Origin: Viscum album
Lineage: Eukaryota > Streptophyta > Magnoliopsida > Santalales > Viscaceae
DNA: 64,000 nt
Direction: 5' to 3'
Assembly (NCBI GenBank): GCA_963277665.1
Contig: OY728122.1
Coordinates: forward strand, 1,545,368,868-1,545,432,867
Shown: one piece after another, positions 24,681 to 38,095 of the stretch
Layout: the number at the start of each line of letters is the position of its first letter
Position numbering within the stretch: the first letter of the stretch is position 1
Made by a program: the position numbers and the translations under genes
Notes under the pieces: model-generated
What the model was told of the DNA's origin: nothing
What the model saw: the letters and a program-made list of their open reading frames with translations, nothing else
The model's database searches: none

Positions 24681-26248
24681 TAATGTAAAAAATGCAGTCA
24701 TCTAATCTCAACTTGCTACATTATCATTCCATTTAGATCACCCATTGTGTGTCCTTTAAAAAATTCATTTTATTGAAAAATAAGTATCACCAAAAAAAAT
24801 TTCCAATGGTCTACACATTTATCGATAAATGGGTTACCCAAACCTCAATGGAGTGGTTGTTTTTGTGAAATAAAAGTAAAAATAAATTATTTCTATTTTT
24901 TTCCTGAACATGTTAGGCCGAAACGACCACACATTACACACAAATATAATAAAGATATAATTATAGTATATCTTATTGACCAACTATGTTATTCTTGAAG
25001 GTTGATACTAATAAATTATCATATTCTAAATTGACCACAAATAGATGAAATTGTAGAATCTATTGAAAATCATAAAATAATGAACAAAGGACCATTATTG
25101 GTATAATAATGATAAATAATGAGAGAAAAGGATAAATGGTATAAAAAATATTCATACATATTGATATATCATGGATTGAATAATGTTGAAATTTATCATG
25201 AAATAAATGATATCTCACTTTGGTAGAGTGTAAATCAAGAGGACGTGCATTGTAAGGTTATGTTGGTTTTAGAAAATCTGATTCCATAATATCCAATTTA
25301 GAAAACTAAAAAAAACAAATTTAAATATATTTTTTAGAATCATACCAAGACATAGGTTCCAATGTTACTATAATGTTAATATAATGACATCATTTATGCT
25401 GAAACTACTAAACTGATCACCACAGGCCATTGTGTTATTTCCATCCCTCTATATAAAATGATTCTCCCGTGTATTATCTCTACTTTGTGACACCATCGTA
25501 GAGACCACAATATGTATAGCCTTAATTGAATGACCTTTGTATATCATATCTTGAATTCCTTCCTAGTTTGAACCACATTTCAATGTTTAGGACCCCATAG
25601 TGTGGCCTTTCTACCATGTGGAACAACTCAACTCATCGTGTCTTATATCAATTTGTGACACTAAGTGTCATGAGGTGAAAAAAATTCACCTAAATTTTTT
25701 TTAAAGGAAATGAGCAATTTTTTCCATTTGAAATACAAAACTTATTTCTAAACGAAGTATATAATATTTTTAAATAAAAAATATAATCATGACCAAACAC
25801 CATCCATCACCGTGTAACCTCCAATACATGATTATTTTTCCTTTATAAATAATCCTCAAATAAATATTCCATGCTCTGAAACCCAGTAGTCATGGTATGA
25901 CTGCTTCCAAATCTATAAATAATATAACCAAACAGACACTCATTATTATGTGACCAAAACCTATCATAGAATAAAGACCCATCTATAGGATATTGTAGGA
26001 ATCCACTATATTGTTTTGCCACCACAAACCAAACAACTCAAAAGAACCTCACATAAACACCCCACTAAAAACAAAAATAATATAAAAAATAAAAATACAT
26101 GATGCTTAGAAAAAATAATTTTGGTTATTACCTTAATATGGTCAATGATATAAAAAATCTATCTCTATATATAGCTTATATTCTTTGATCTATGTTCCCC
26201 TATGTCACTTGGATGAATTGGTGAATAATTCAGGCCATTGTGTTTGCA
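24681..26248. other. Degenerate array segment between minisatellite and LTR-end junction, unit 1
   Basis: No gene is found. It aligns with about 60026-61568. Landmarks include ATGTTAGGCCGAAACGA near 24908, matching ATGTTAGGCCGAAATGA near 60254, and a CTATATAAAATG TATA-like string near 25450. By position it may be the end of a long LTR that finishes at TGTTAGA (26249-26255). Confidence 0.45.
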
Positions 26249-26275
26249 TGTTAGACTCCCACTACCACATTTCCT
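26249..26275 (-). other. LTR terminus and polypurine-like junction, unit 1
   Basis: TGTTAGA is followed by CTCCCACTACCACAT, so the minus strand has a G-rich purine tract immediately before an LTR-like TG-start. The unit 2 copy is at 61569-61590. The integrase relic begins about 450 bases to the right, comparable to the LTR-to-integrase distance in the younger element. Confidence 0.4.
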
Positions 26276-26699
26276 AAAAAATGTACATTTTCTAAAATAG
26301 AAATCATGTTAGGGGAACCAAATTCTTAAACATAATATTCTTTATCTGATCCTTGATAAAAATGACACTCCTAAAATGATTAATTTACCATGTTCTTGAC
26401 ATCTTTAGTATCGATCATGTGAGATGGATCAGGACAATTTCATTTAATCTGTGAAACATATAATATGTCTTTTAATATAGTGAAATATTGGGAAAGATCC
26501 AATTTGTTTACTATTATACAAATTCATTCTATAATCTTTAATGACCCCAATTACTCATTTAAAGAAATTCATTATTACTAAATATGATGACTTACAGACC
26601 TTAGTGAAACCAACAATAATAATTTTGATTATAGATCAAACTATGGGGATGGATTTGTCAATCAGAATACAACCTTTACTTGTTCTGAGAAGTTGTTGA

Positions 26700-27190
26700 C
26701 CACTTCATTATCAAACATCTCTTCTATGATTTCTCCAAAATTATATATAGTATAATAATCTTATTATCCCATTTCCCAAACTATTATATAAGTGAATAAC
26801 ATGATGTTCCATATAAATATTTAAAAATAATATGAATTGAATCATGATGGTTTTTATTATTATAGGAAAACTGTACTTGTGTAAAATGGTTCTATTATGA
26901 TCCTCTAAAGTATAATATACATTCTCAAAACATTTACTCTGGTATCATAATATTCAACTTAAAATTCAAAGTTTTATGCGGATTATAAGTAGTTCCCAGA
27001 TGACCCAATGTACAAAAATATCATACAATCTTATTAATAAGTGAAAAGTAATGAAATGATCTTTATTAAATACAAAACATTGAGATACCCCATATAGTTG
27101 TATGATATCTTTCATATACTATTTCCATTACTAATACACTTGTGGAATTAACCTAGATCTATATAAAATATCCCACTTTCATCACCTAAT
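26700..27190 (-). pseudogene. Decayed Ty3/gypsy integrase relic, unit 1
   Basis: On the minus strand, shifting frames give pieces that follow the catalytic core of a chromovirus integrase in order. Around 27170 is DALVNID, near 27090 the region equivalent to LHGVP, near 26985 TTYNPHKT in place of TAYHPQTDG, and near 26850 QFSYNN in place of EFAYNN. Stops and frameshifts are frequent. The unit 2 copy at 62120-62540 shows the same order and supports the call. Intact integrase would insert the cDNA into chromatin; this copy is long dead. Confidence 0.6.
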
Positions 27191-29425
27191 CAATATTAAC
27201 CAATGCATCCTCACCTACTTAGGGGTGTCATTGATAATTCTGCAACAATCTGGATAGCTACAAAATCCTACAGCTACTCGAGAATGGGAAATAGTTGAAC
27301 AATACTAGTGGGACTCTGGTGATCATTATTCACCTACTCATAGGTTGAGAATAGTTTAAAAGAACCAATAATTTCAGTCTTTATTCCATGACTCCAATAC
27401 TACATATGTATAGCATGGTGAATCTTAGTCAAAAGATGTTTTACATCCCACCTTATGGTATGAGACTGTGTAATTGGCTCCTCCCACATGCTCAGAGGGA
27501 AAACAAAATGACCTTTGGTATAAATAATCATTTTTATCCTCAAGTGACCAATCATCTTATTGCTCCCATCAATTTATGTTCTCCATCATGAGTAGAAAGT
27601 TTGTTTCTAAAATTGAACTCTTCTTAACCCAAATGAGAAGTGAATAAGTGATATAAAATGATATAAGGTTCACCAAAACTAGGTATTCTTAGACATCAAG
27701 TAACATATCAATAATGAGGGATATCATTGGCCACTCACATTTCGAATAGCATACCATATAATTATTATTATTCCTTATTATATTTTCTCAAGTATTGCCC
27801 TGTGAAATTGTACATCATGCACTTGTTGTCAGTATATACAAAAAAACACTCACAAAAAAAAGAATGTTATTGGAAAAATAATATTTTTATAATTATAATG
27901 ATTTGTTTTATCAAAAATTATATGAATATGTTATTTTTTTAAGAAGATAAAGGTTAAGGTCACGTATTTCATAATGTGTTTGGTGGAAGGGATTCGTAAA
28001 TTGAAAAATATGGAAAGGACCCATTAAAGAGTTCCTCATGGTAAATATATAATGAAAATGTATGAAATTTGGAATCAAGTTATAGGATTTGTTTAATGAA
28101 CATGTATTAAGGTGTGAATATCATTAAAGGCTAGGTGATTAAAAACACCAAACTGATGTAAACCATGTTTTTTAATAGGGTGTGGTTTTTTTCAAGTCCA
28201 TTTGAGAGAAACAAGATTTATAATAAAGGTTATTGGATATATATGGGGGGATCATATGAAGTGAATGATTATATGATTATCTCATCCAAGGTAAAAATAT
28301 ATTAGTTATCTTATATGATTTTTTGATAAGAAATTTCACTTGTGAGAAATGGAGAAACCAAAAGGGTCATGATTATTCCCATAATAATGTTTATTTATTA
28401 TGGACATAAGAACTATTATAGAAAAAGGAAAATGACCATTATTTAATGGATCTAGACCATTCAAAGGTATTATCACATGTAACTTCCTTAGAAAACATTA
28501 TGGTTTTGAGAATCAAGGTATTTCATTATTTTCTTCCGTAGGATAAATTTCAAATTCGGTGATGTCGTTTCAAACAATGAATGCACAAATCATCAATGTT
28601 TTCATACAACAAGGTTATCAGTTTAAGTCCATAAAGTCAAATTAAATCAAAAATATTTTTTATACTTAATCTAAGAGGATTAAATGGAATTTATTCTTGT
28701 ATGAAAAATGAGAAATGGAACCATGAGAAAATTTTCATTCGATCAAAGAATTGGAATAAATCATGTAAGGAGTTGAGGGAAATTTTGAAGCAAGTTTATG
28801 ATAATAATAATTGGAAATTTTGTTGAATATTGTTCTACTATGTTAAGAAATTGATATATATTTCTATAAAGAATATGATATATAATAAAATATTTTATAT
28901 GTGTTTTTAGAGATTTATATGAAATTTTGAAGGTGAATAATATATAGATGGAATTCTATATGATTCATCTCACTCTACATTAATTAAATTATGTGGAAGA
29001 GAGTCATTATTCTTGGTGTATATTCTTATCTTTATTTCAGTTAATAGGTTATAGGACTTAATAGAAAGAAGTTTGACATCCTCTTTAGGATGAGAGGTAG
29101 TGATCATTCTCAATTGTTTGAAATTTGAGTTTAGAGGACTAGTAAAAATGATCTATTTTGTAAACTAAACTGAAGTAGTGTTCTCTAAAGCATATGGTCT
29201 ATTTGAAAATCCCCTTTTGTGCTCTAAATACTAAAATGGTTAAATAAAACTAAGAATTTTTTTTATAATACTTTCTTCAACACTTATAGATAGGAAGTAT
29301 GTTAAAGAAATATATATTCCTCATGCTAAGATAAAACTAAAAAAAATTAAAGGATGCAGTTTTAAATTTATTTTACCTTGATTCACCCCCACCTTTCGGT
29401 AATCCCCAAGGTAAGAGAACAAAAA
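27191..29425. other. Degenerate internal segment right of integrase relic, unit 1
   Basis: In a normal element the integrase zinc finger, RNase H and RT would follow here on the minus strand, but I cannot identify them. The segment aligns with 62541-64000 up to about 28590. ORFs at 27388-27591 and 27727-27942 are not matched in unit 2. Part of 28000-29425 may be the LTR of the copia remnant that follows. Confidence 0.4.
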
Positions 29426-32400
29426 TCAGTATCAAAGGGATGGTTCTTAGGGAGAAATTATCTCTCTCATATGCATGAAAGTTGTATAAGTTATTAATCT
29501 CAATGGATATCCAAATTTTGAAATAAAACATTCGCAATTGTATATTAATTGTATTAATAATTTTTTTAGTTCAATAGGGATAAAAGGCTACAAAGAATTT
29601 ATTAATGGTATAATAATGATAAATGGAATGTGATTTTTTATCATAAATATCCCACAAAAAATTATATACATATACTAAGGTTATATTGTTTTAGGGGGAT
29701 ATTTTTCCAACATAATATGTAAGAAGAAAATTTATTACAAAACAATATTTTATATTATGGGAAAACTCTTGATTATCTTAAAAGGAAATTCAAAATATTT
29801 ATTTTAAAATTTAAAAGTTTTGTTGAATAAATTTCATGACCTATGGATAATTCAGACCAAATTTATGAATTAATTTTGGGTTAATTAAATTACTCATGTG
29901 AATTATTTTTGAGGACTTCGTGGAAACATTGAGGATGAGAGAATGATTGAATTAATATTTCAGTGAATACCTCCATGTTTCAGCTATAGTGTTTCTATAC
30001 ATGAATACAATGATATGATAGATTAATATCAGGATAGTCAACACATTGCACTTTAAACCTTTAAAAGGAGAAATTATGAAAATTAAGCCTAGGGGAATGA
30101 TGTCTCATAGGGAGTTGTGTTCAATGTGATGAAAATTATTTATATTAAATATGGTCCTCATGATGATGAAGTTTATTAAGTGATGTATTTCTAATACTCA
30201 TACCAAAATAGGGGAAATAAAAAATTCAAAATCAATTTACACATACTTGTTTCATGTTTGGTAATGTAGTCCATATCACCCCGAAGTGTTTGGAAAATAT
30301 TCATGATAAATAAAATGGATATTTTAAGAAGAAACATTTAAATTTGGACAAGGGTAGGGTAATACCACATTTAAAATTTATTAAGAAGAAAAATAAACAA
30401 TCTCGTGATGATGTAAGCATAGATGTGTAAAAATTGAATAAATAAAATAATTTTAGGGATATCTAAAAATATTCTTTAGTAGCCCAAATTTATAGGTAAT
30501 ATTAACAATACAAATGTAAAAATTATGACATTGTGGGAATAGTTGATGTTATGGTTGAGCATGAGGAAAAAAATAAAGAAAATTAAAAATGGAGGTCCAA
30601 AATGAAGAATTAAAATTTAGTAGTTTCATATTCTAAGAACTATATACATTAATTTGAATAATAAATCATATAGTTTAATATAGATATCAGCAAGATGAAA
30701 TAGGTAAATTCTAGAAATTCATAAAAGTTAGTCAGGATTATGATTAATGTGGAAGAATAAGCTGAAAAAATTGAAGGATTTACTAACTCAATAAATAAAA
30801 TTGTAATAATAACTAAATATCTTGAAAAGTAATCCTTGAATCGATTATGAAAGTGTAAGGATAATGAAAGTATCCATACACCGATTATTTCACTAAGTTG
30901 TTTGAAGTCTCCATAAACTTTTAAAGTATTTTAAATCCCTAGTCTGACTAATAAAAAGTGTATTCCTATTCTAAAATTTCTAGAATTAAAAGGAATGGTA
31001 AATATATAATGGAGTGTGATCATATATTGGAGATAATAATTCCTCTCTCTAGGAAAAAATAATATACTTCAGAAAGAAAGTAGATGTAAATGAGTCTTAA
31101 AAATCCACAACTCAAACGATCAGGAATGGAAAGGTATAATAAAAATTGAGTGTTTTTTGTCGAAAATTAATGCTCATTTAATATGTCTTCTCTATTTAAA
31201 ATATGTTTTTTATAAATAAATAAAATAAAAAATAAGAAAAAAGGATTCCATTAGAATCCTTTTCATTTAATGGTTATTAATTTTTTGTGATGAATTTGGG
31301 AATAAAGTATCTTATTTTATAATAATGGATCAATAGAATGAGTTTAACAAATTCACTTAAGAGGAAATAAATATTTGGGAATATCAATTAAAACATTGAA
31401 CAAAGAAAATAGTCACCAATTTGGCAAGATGAATAGGAATTTACTGACCTAGGGGATCGGGACATGTATCAATCCTCAAGATAAGTTCCCTAATAGAAAT
31501 GGAATAATAAAAAATAGTACAATAATAAAATGTTTCTAAGATTAATTTGAGATCCATGAAATGTCACAGTATATGGAATTTGGACAATTAATTTAACTCA
31601 TGCATGACTAAAAATTAATATCATTTCACTCATACCAATTACAAAATATGGGGAGATTTTTAATTTGGTAATGATGAGGGAATCAAAAGCATTATCTCCA
31701 AAATAACCAAGGATGTTGGAAATGATTTCATAAAGACAAATATTTTTTATGGATTTAGACATGATATTCTATGTGTGATCTAGTTGTGTGACTCATAGAA
31801 TATTGAGGAATCTGGAAAATGAATGTTTCATTAAAAATTAATAATGGTTTATAGAATCATAAACATAACTATATTATTCATTATCTAATTAGTGATAATA
31901 AAATTCCATGTTTTTCATAAAATGTGAAAGAAGGACTTGGAAAAAATTGTTCATGCATTTGATCCAAAAATTACAAGAAAATATGGAGAAGTTTGATGTA
32001 TAGGATGATTATCCAAAAATCACATGTGAAAATACCTCTATAAGTATTAGATGTGAAATAGTGAAATCTATTAAGATGATAAGAATGATGAATATGTGAA
32101 AATAAAAAATATGTTTTATAGATTTTTAATATAGTTGTTTTTGAGATAATAAATTCAGAATCGTTTAACCACAAATGATAATATGTGTTTTGAGTTAATA
32201 ATTTTATAAGGATGGAAAGGTGTATTTAGATTTCTCATAAAAACAATTATTTAAGAGGAACAATTGATATTATATATAATCTAAAAAAATTATTGGGGTA
32301 AAAAATTGATATTTTCACAAAGATAATGGTATAGAATTTACGAATACACAATGTGAAATATAATTTATAAATTCATTGGATTCAACCCCATGATTAATTG

Positions 32401-32525
32401 TTTAGAAATATTTTTTAAATAAATGTTTTAAAAATAATGGAATCCCATCATCATCAACATGGATAAGACTATTCTTATAGAAATATACTTCTCATAGAAG
32501 TGTTGGAAAGAGGTTATTCTAACAA
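29426..32525 (+). mobile_element. Degenerate Ty1/copia remnant
   Basis: An initiator-Met-like primer string, AGTATCAAAGGGATGG, lies near 29428. About 400 bases on, near 29850, the plus strand encodes SDQIYELILG, resembling a copia gag segment. Copia-type integrase residues appear at 32310-32365. The order primer site, gag, integrase and the distances between them fit a plus-oriented copia element. It is cut off at about 32530, where the TGTAACGCCC block begins. Everything between is full of stops. Positions 1-1258 hold nothing similar, so this element is missing from the equivalent place in unit 1. Confidence 0.4.
32270..32440 (+). pseudogene. Copia integrase core remnant
   Basis: Reading from 32315, the frame gives HKDNGIEFTNTQCEI. 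In copia integrases the corresponding string is a catalytic Asp followed by NG, then EF or EY, and these features are all present. Just upstream, another frame gives KLLG then KIDIF, the usual lead-in to this motif. Stops at 32296 and after the motif show it is dead. It is the only clear domain of the remnant. Confidence 0.5.
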
Positions 32526-32529
32526 ATGT

Positions 32530-34204
32530 ATATATATTAAATTATGTACTCTTGTGTGAATATTTATATAAGACACTATAAATTTTCCATGATTATTATT
32601 CTTTATATTTTTATATAATGAACTCGTTGTCTTTACTAGACCTACCTTGTCATTTTAGACACATAAAATAAATTGGGTCAAAATTTTTGATTTAATCATA
32701 ATTGAATATATAATTATATAAGACATATTAATAAGTAAAATTAAATTAAAAATGAACATTAAAATGGTTCTTAAGAAATTAAATAATTAATATATGTTTA
32801 TTATTCAGTAATATAATGACTCATGTGATGAATCATACTCAATGTAAGGGAATTCATGTCAATTTTCATTCAGGGATGCATATTTTGATGCAATCCACCT
32901 ATAGTTTTCTTCTAAGAAGTATATACAGCCCCATTGATATGTTATATCATTATGTTTCTTAATTTTATGTTATTTAAATTTTTTTAATATTATTCATTAA
33001 TTATTTTTTTATTCAATTGTTTCCCATGTGATACAGGGTGTTTATTTAACAAAGATTCATCCTTTAAAATTTTCCTTACAACAATTTCTTTCCTATGTCC
33101 ATGTTTCTAAAATTATTTTATTAATTTTTTTACCCAGACATAAGATATTTATAAATTAAATTTTATAATTTATTTCAATAATTTTAAAAATGAATCTTTT
33201 TTGGTGTTCTAAACTGAATAAAGAAAATGGTTTTTCCTATCATTGTGACTGTCATTTTAGTCATTGCTTCCTTGAAAATATTATATATTTTCATAAATAA
33301 AAACCCATATTTAATTTCTGTGTATTTTGGTGTGGAAATTATTTTCCAAAAGAAAAGGATATCTTGGTATTGAAAATGTTTTTTTAAAAATTAAATGGTA
33401 TTTTTGATATCCAAAAGTCTTATTTTATAAGTTTAATTGAGTTTTACAAAAGTAAAAACATTAAAATATTTTATTCATGTAATGGTACTTGAGAATCTTA
33501 TGTTGCGGTGGCCCAAATACCACTAGGAGATCCCATTATAACTTATCTGGTGGGGTGGCCCGGATAGCACTAGTTGGGATATTTATAGGTAAAATTATTG
33601 GTGCACTCAAATATCACTCTAATGTGTTAGGTAATGTTCCTCATCTTCATAGGAAAAAGGAGGGACTAACAAAAGGTTTTCTCTTATGGATTTAATTGAG
33701 ATCTTGTAACTTCAAACATGGGATTTAAATGGGTTAGTATTTTCATTTTAAAAGTTACCATGAAGGTTTATTAATTTCAATATATGGGTTTTAATGATTA
33801 TCTTTTAGAAAAATTGTGTGTGTGTTCTTCAAGAAATATTTTTTATTTCATTTTCTCAATTAACATTGAAGATTAGGTTAAATGTTATATGAGTTTTCTA
33901 TTGTTCACTATACTTATTGATTTCATTCTTTTTGTATCCCATATAAATATTTTGTCCTCATACCATTTTCTAATTTATGTTTTAGGATTTAAGGATGCAT
34001 AAGGGAGAAAATAAGTCATTTTGAAATTCATGGATATTTTTCTATGAAAAGAAATGGTTCCTATTTTGAAATGTTTTATAGTATGATAAAAATGGATAAT
34101 AATCGAAAGTTTCCACTTTGTAATTTTATGGTTTTTTTTTATGAGTTATGGACTCATTCTCTAAATCTCTAAACATTAATAGGTCCTCAAAGTGAAATAA
34201 AGTA
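32530..34204. repeat. LTR-like block, second copy
   Basis: This aligns with 1259-2985 at an offset near 31.3 kb. The start is less well preserved than at 1259. The GC-richer stretch at 33505-33580 (CCACTAGGAGATCCC, then GGGGTGGCCCGGATAGCAC) is clearer than in unit 1. The ORF at 33489-33695 covers this stretch but has no counterpart frame in unit 1, so it is not a gene. Confidence 0.45.
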
Positions 34205-35415
34205 ACTAATTGAATAAATATTAATAATATGTGATGTTTTAGGGATCATAAGTTATATTGAGTAATAATCATACAATTTCCTCATAACTACTGAGGTCCC
34301 TTATGGCTAAATCCCTTCAAAGGCTTAGTTTTATATATTTTAATAATCAATAAAAATTACATTTAGGATGCAAAATAATAACATAAAAGTGCCTCACATG
34401 TACTATAAAATTTGTTCCACGCAATCTAATGAATTCATTATCCATTGGGAGATGAAATTCCTTCTCCATTTATATATAAATAATACAAAAAAACTACATA
34501 TTGAAAAAATATATTAAATTCATCCATATTTATGGACTAAATTTCATCCAATTTCCTTGGGTTCTTGATAAGTGTCCAAGAATGATCTTATTTAACATCC
34601 AAATGATAAAAAACAAAATGTAGTTTTTCATGTTACGAGAAATAGAGAATGGAAATAATGTTTTTAATGGTACTAATCAATCACTAAATAACTAGTGGTT
34701 CATAGGACTCACATAAAAAGGTGGATTATACCTCATGAAGTGATCATCTGATAATTGTTCCATCCTTTTTCTTTTTATAAGATTAACCTGATTTATATCT
34801 AGATACCATTTCGTAAGAATAAAGAAAAATTTATCATTCCAAATCCCATAAGATTTAGTTTCTACAGAGGAAAATAATTTCATTTTAAATCACATTCCAT
34901 GATAACATAGTTTCGTTAGGTTCTATCCATTATCAAAAAAAATCTTAGTGTAAGAAACAGTAGTTTTAATCGATGTCTATATAATCATTAGAAATAGTGT
35001 ATAGTCTATTTAAATTCAGACAAAATCATTTCAATCATGGAAACCATAAGATTCAAATAGATTATTCATGGTCATCTTTAGTTAAAACACTTCATAATGG
35101 TTTTCAATGAAAATTTTAATTAATATAAAAATATCCCTTAGGAATTTCCAACTAGGGTTGTTATAAATGCACACTCTCTATGCATTATAATTATCTCTTA
35201 TACATACATGATCATCCCTTTTTAGTGTTATTACCCCTAGATAAATCTCATATAAAACCATATCACCTTGTTGTATCAAGATATAAGTGTTTTCCAAAGA
35301 AAACCCCACACATTTTTTACTATAACATATAATGTACTCGTATGCATATAATTATCCTAAGGGTTCTAACTAATTTATTATCATTCTAGTTTCTAAAGAA
35401 ATCTTGGTGTTAATG
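34205..35415 (-). pseudogene. Decayed Ty3/gypsy gag relic, array unit 2
   Basis: This aligns with the younger Tekay gag in the same orientation. The block 34276-34335 matches 52808-52865 (TCCTCATA, then GTCCCTTATGGCTAA). The block 34498-34600 matches 53034-53120, and 34660-34760 matches 53195-53310, including GGTACTAATC against GTACTAATCC. The leader before the primer site follows. No frame is open; the ORF at 34692-34883 is not the gag frame. It is somewhat closer to the younger gag than the unit 1 copy is. Confidence 0.72.
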
Positions 35416-35425
35416 TGATATCAAC
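35416..35425 (-). other. Relic primer-binding site, array unit 2
   Basis: The plus strand TGATATCAAC is identical to 4081-4090 and aligns with TGATACCAAC at 53686-53695. It marks the start of the second old LTR at 35426. Confidence 0.6.
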
Positions 35426-36999
35426 TATATAGAACCATAATTTACACACATTGATATCAAATCTTAGTTGATAAATATTAATTAAAAAAAATTATCTAGG
35501 TAAGAATCATAATGTTTTTATATATTTTCATATTTAGTTATATAAACAACTAATTCATAAGATATATAATCCATCTCCTAAATATTTCTTCACTACATTC
35601 ACCCTTATAATCCATATAATACTTAAAATAACTCTTCAAATCCTAAAAAGGAAACACCAAAATGGGTGATCTCAGTTTCTCAGTAAGGGTAATAAAGAGA
35701 TATATCAATGATTAAATTATCAAAACATTATCATAAGGGTATGGAAACAAGAGATTAAAGTTTTAATAATCATAATCCAGATATGATAGATAATAATCCT
35801 GATTCATGGAATAATGATTTAAAATTTGTATGACCTGAATAATAATAAAATCCAATAATACAATACATGATAGCATAATATTAGAATAGGATATCATCTT
35901 GTGGAATATACATAATCATATAAAATTCATTCCTTAGTAGTCTATGATCACTTCTAAGAATATCATAGTGGAATGTGTTTACTTACAATTATATCATATA
36001 ATTCATTATTAACTCCCAATACTATTATAGTAGACATAATACCATAATAAATTGGGTTCACTCCCTATTATAGTACTAATTATATCATAAGATATCCATC
36101 ATTACTAAATTTATTGGAGGGATATATAATTCTAGGACCACTCGTCAAACCAACATAATATATTTATATGTGTTCCATAATATTATAATTTCTTCGTCAC
36201 ATATCAAAACCTGTGGATAGAAAATAGATTTCATTAAAATTTTAATATTTCATCATAACATAACCCGTAAAAAATAAATACATTTCATAAACATATCGTC
36301 ACTATATTCTGAAACCATATAGAGAAATAATAAGGATTTTATCATTGTATCGTGACCTTTTTAAATCATTTGTAACATCAATAGTTATCCTCTTAGATAA
36401 AAACTACTTTGAAATGTTACTTTGAATAATTATTAAGGAAAATAAAATTTTCATATTAAAATAACATATCTAAAGTATAAAAATATACAAAATATTATAG
36501 AATAATTTTCATAAGAATGATCCTTGGAAACATATAATGGAAACATTAAATAATTAATCCTTCATGATCATGGGAGATTCATCCCATATCATGTATATTA
36601 AAAAATTATTACTTTCAAATTTTTTCAAAAAATTAAAAAGTACCTAATTCGAAAAAAAAATAACATAATTTGTAAACCACTTAAAAATGTGAAAAAATGG
36701 GTGGAATCAGGAATATGTGGAATCATTTATTTTTTCATCTGTCAAGTATTCTTTCCAAAATATTACGTCTCACTCTATATAGGCCATTGAAAAGGAATAT
36801 TATCAAAATTTTAGGATGAATAATTGGACTAGATCAACACTTATTTCCCTAGTGGATCTACATAATTTAAATGTTGAAAATGAAATTTCTATAAATGGTT
36901 TTTTTGAAATCACATAGACTTTAATTTCATAAAGATATTATAAATATTGTCAGCAAATAATTTTTTGATAGTACTGTTAATTTTTCAATCTGGGAATCA

Positions 37000-37260
37000 G
37001 CCAAAAATGGCATCCTAGATTCTAAAATTTTCTATAAACACAATTTATTTTGAAGAATTAATTATTTTTCTTGGTTAAAATGATATGATAATCCTTGGAT
37101 CTGGCTATCCAGATTTATTCTAGAGTATAGGATTTATCATAATCGAATACCTACTAATATTCATCTATAATCATTGGGTGTTCAAATGTATCCTAAATAT
37201 CATTATAGAAACCAACAAAGGGATGTTACTGATAAAAATTTTCTATTTTATTTTATTAAT
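37000..37260 (+). pseudogene. LINE ORF2 zf-RVT-like segment, unit 2
   Basis: The plus strand reads NPWIWLSRF, then YRIYHNRIPTNIHL, then SLGVQMYPKYHY around 37090-37210. This follows the plant L1 post-RT pattern in which an Arg-Ile/Leu-Pro-Thr string precedes a zinc-binding segment. A stop interrupts it at 37168. The expected cysteines have been replaced. It supports the LINE call and the orientation. Confidence 0.55.
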
Positions 37261-37599
37261 TATGATTTATGGAAATACATATCGAATATATTTTATTTAA
37301 TGTCGATAAAAATGGATTTCATCAGGACTCATCTGCAAAAATGCACTACGGTAGTCATGTCAATCGAGATTATGAATCTATTCACTACTGTAGTGGAAGA
37401 ATTAAATCACACATTATAGTATGATAAGAACTAAATTATGCACCATAACAATTATTTCAATATCCATACCACTAAGGTGAAGATCCATTCTTCTGTCAAA
37501 GAAGGAACCTTTCAGTAGTATAATTGTTTTCAAAACTCCATCCAGGACTTCATGGTTTTGGTTGGAAAGGAATTTATTTCATGTATACCCCACCAAGAT

Positions 37600-38095
37600 T
37601 CACTGTTGATGTCTATTGGAAATTCTCTTTCCAAGGATGGGTCAAATTTAATATAGATGGTGCAAAAAATTAAACCTGAGTCCCTTGTGTATTGGAGCTA
37701 TCTATGGGGATCATAATGGGATGTTTCATAGATGTTTTTATAGTAACTATGGAACTGTGTCTTTTTTGGAATCAGAAATGTTTAGTGTTATCACAGAGGA
37801 TATTTTTGCAGTGGAAAAGGGTTGGTTGAACATATATCTAGAAATTGACTCAACCACCATCATGTAAGAGGTTCATAATGGAATGACTCATAGTTCATGA
37901 ACCCTCACAACTTGATGGTGGGATTTATTATGTTAAAATTTAGAGTTCAATTATATTATCACCCATGAATTTTATGAGGTGAACTCGATGGAAGATAAGA
38001 ATTCTAACAAAGGTGTAAGCACTTGCATCACATGGTCAGATGTCCTTCAAATGGATATTCTCCATTTAGTTGAAAATATGGTAAAATAAGTCTAT
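37600..38095 (+). pseudogene. LINE RNase H-like domain remnant, unit 2
   Basis: The domain starts with SNLI then a frame reading KFNIDGAKN near 37647, the first catalytic-Asp strand of type I RNase H in plant LINEs. It continues with GAIYGDHNGMFHRCFYSNYG (37691-37750), then FLESEMFSVITEDIFAVEKG with the catalytic Glu, then LEIDSTT with the second catalytic Asp. The end is represented by KGVSTCITWSDVLQ near 38010-38050. Stops at 37671 and 37865 break it. This is the best preserved LINE part in the window. Confidence 0.65.

Noticed and set aside
28560..28680. Possible RT fragment (plus-strand SFQTMNAQI, or minus-strand NIDDLC)
   Set aside because: Isolated short strings without neighbouring RT blocks; both strands give equally weak matches.
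33489..33695. Plus-strand ORF of 68 codons over the GC-rich core of the LTR-like block
   Set aside because: The frame is not preserved in the paralogous copy at 2230-2440.
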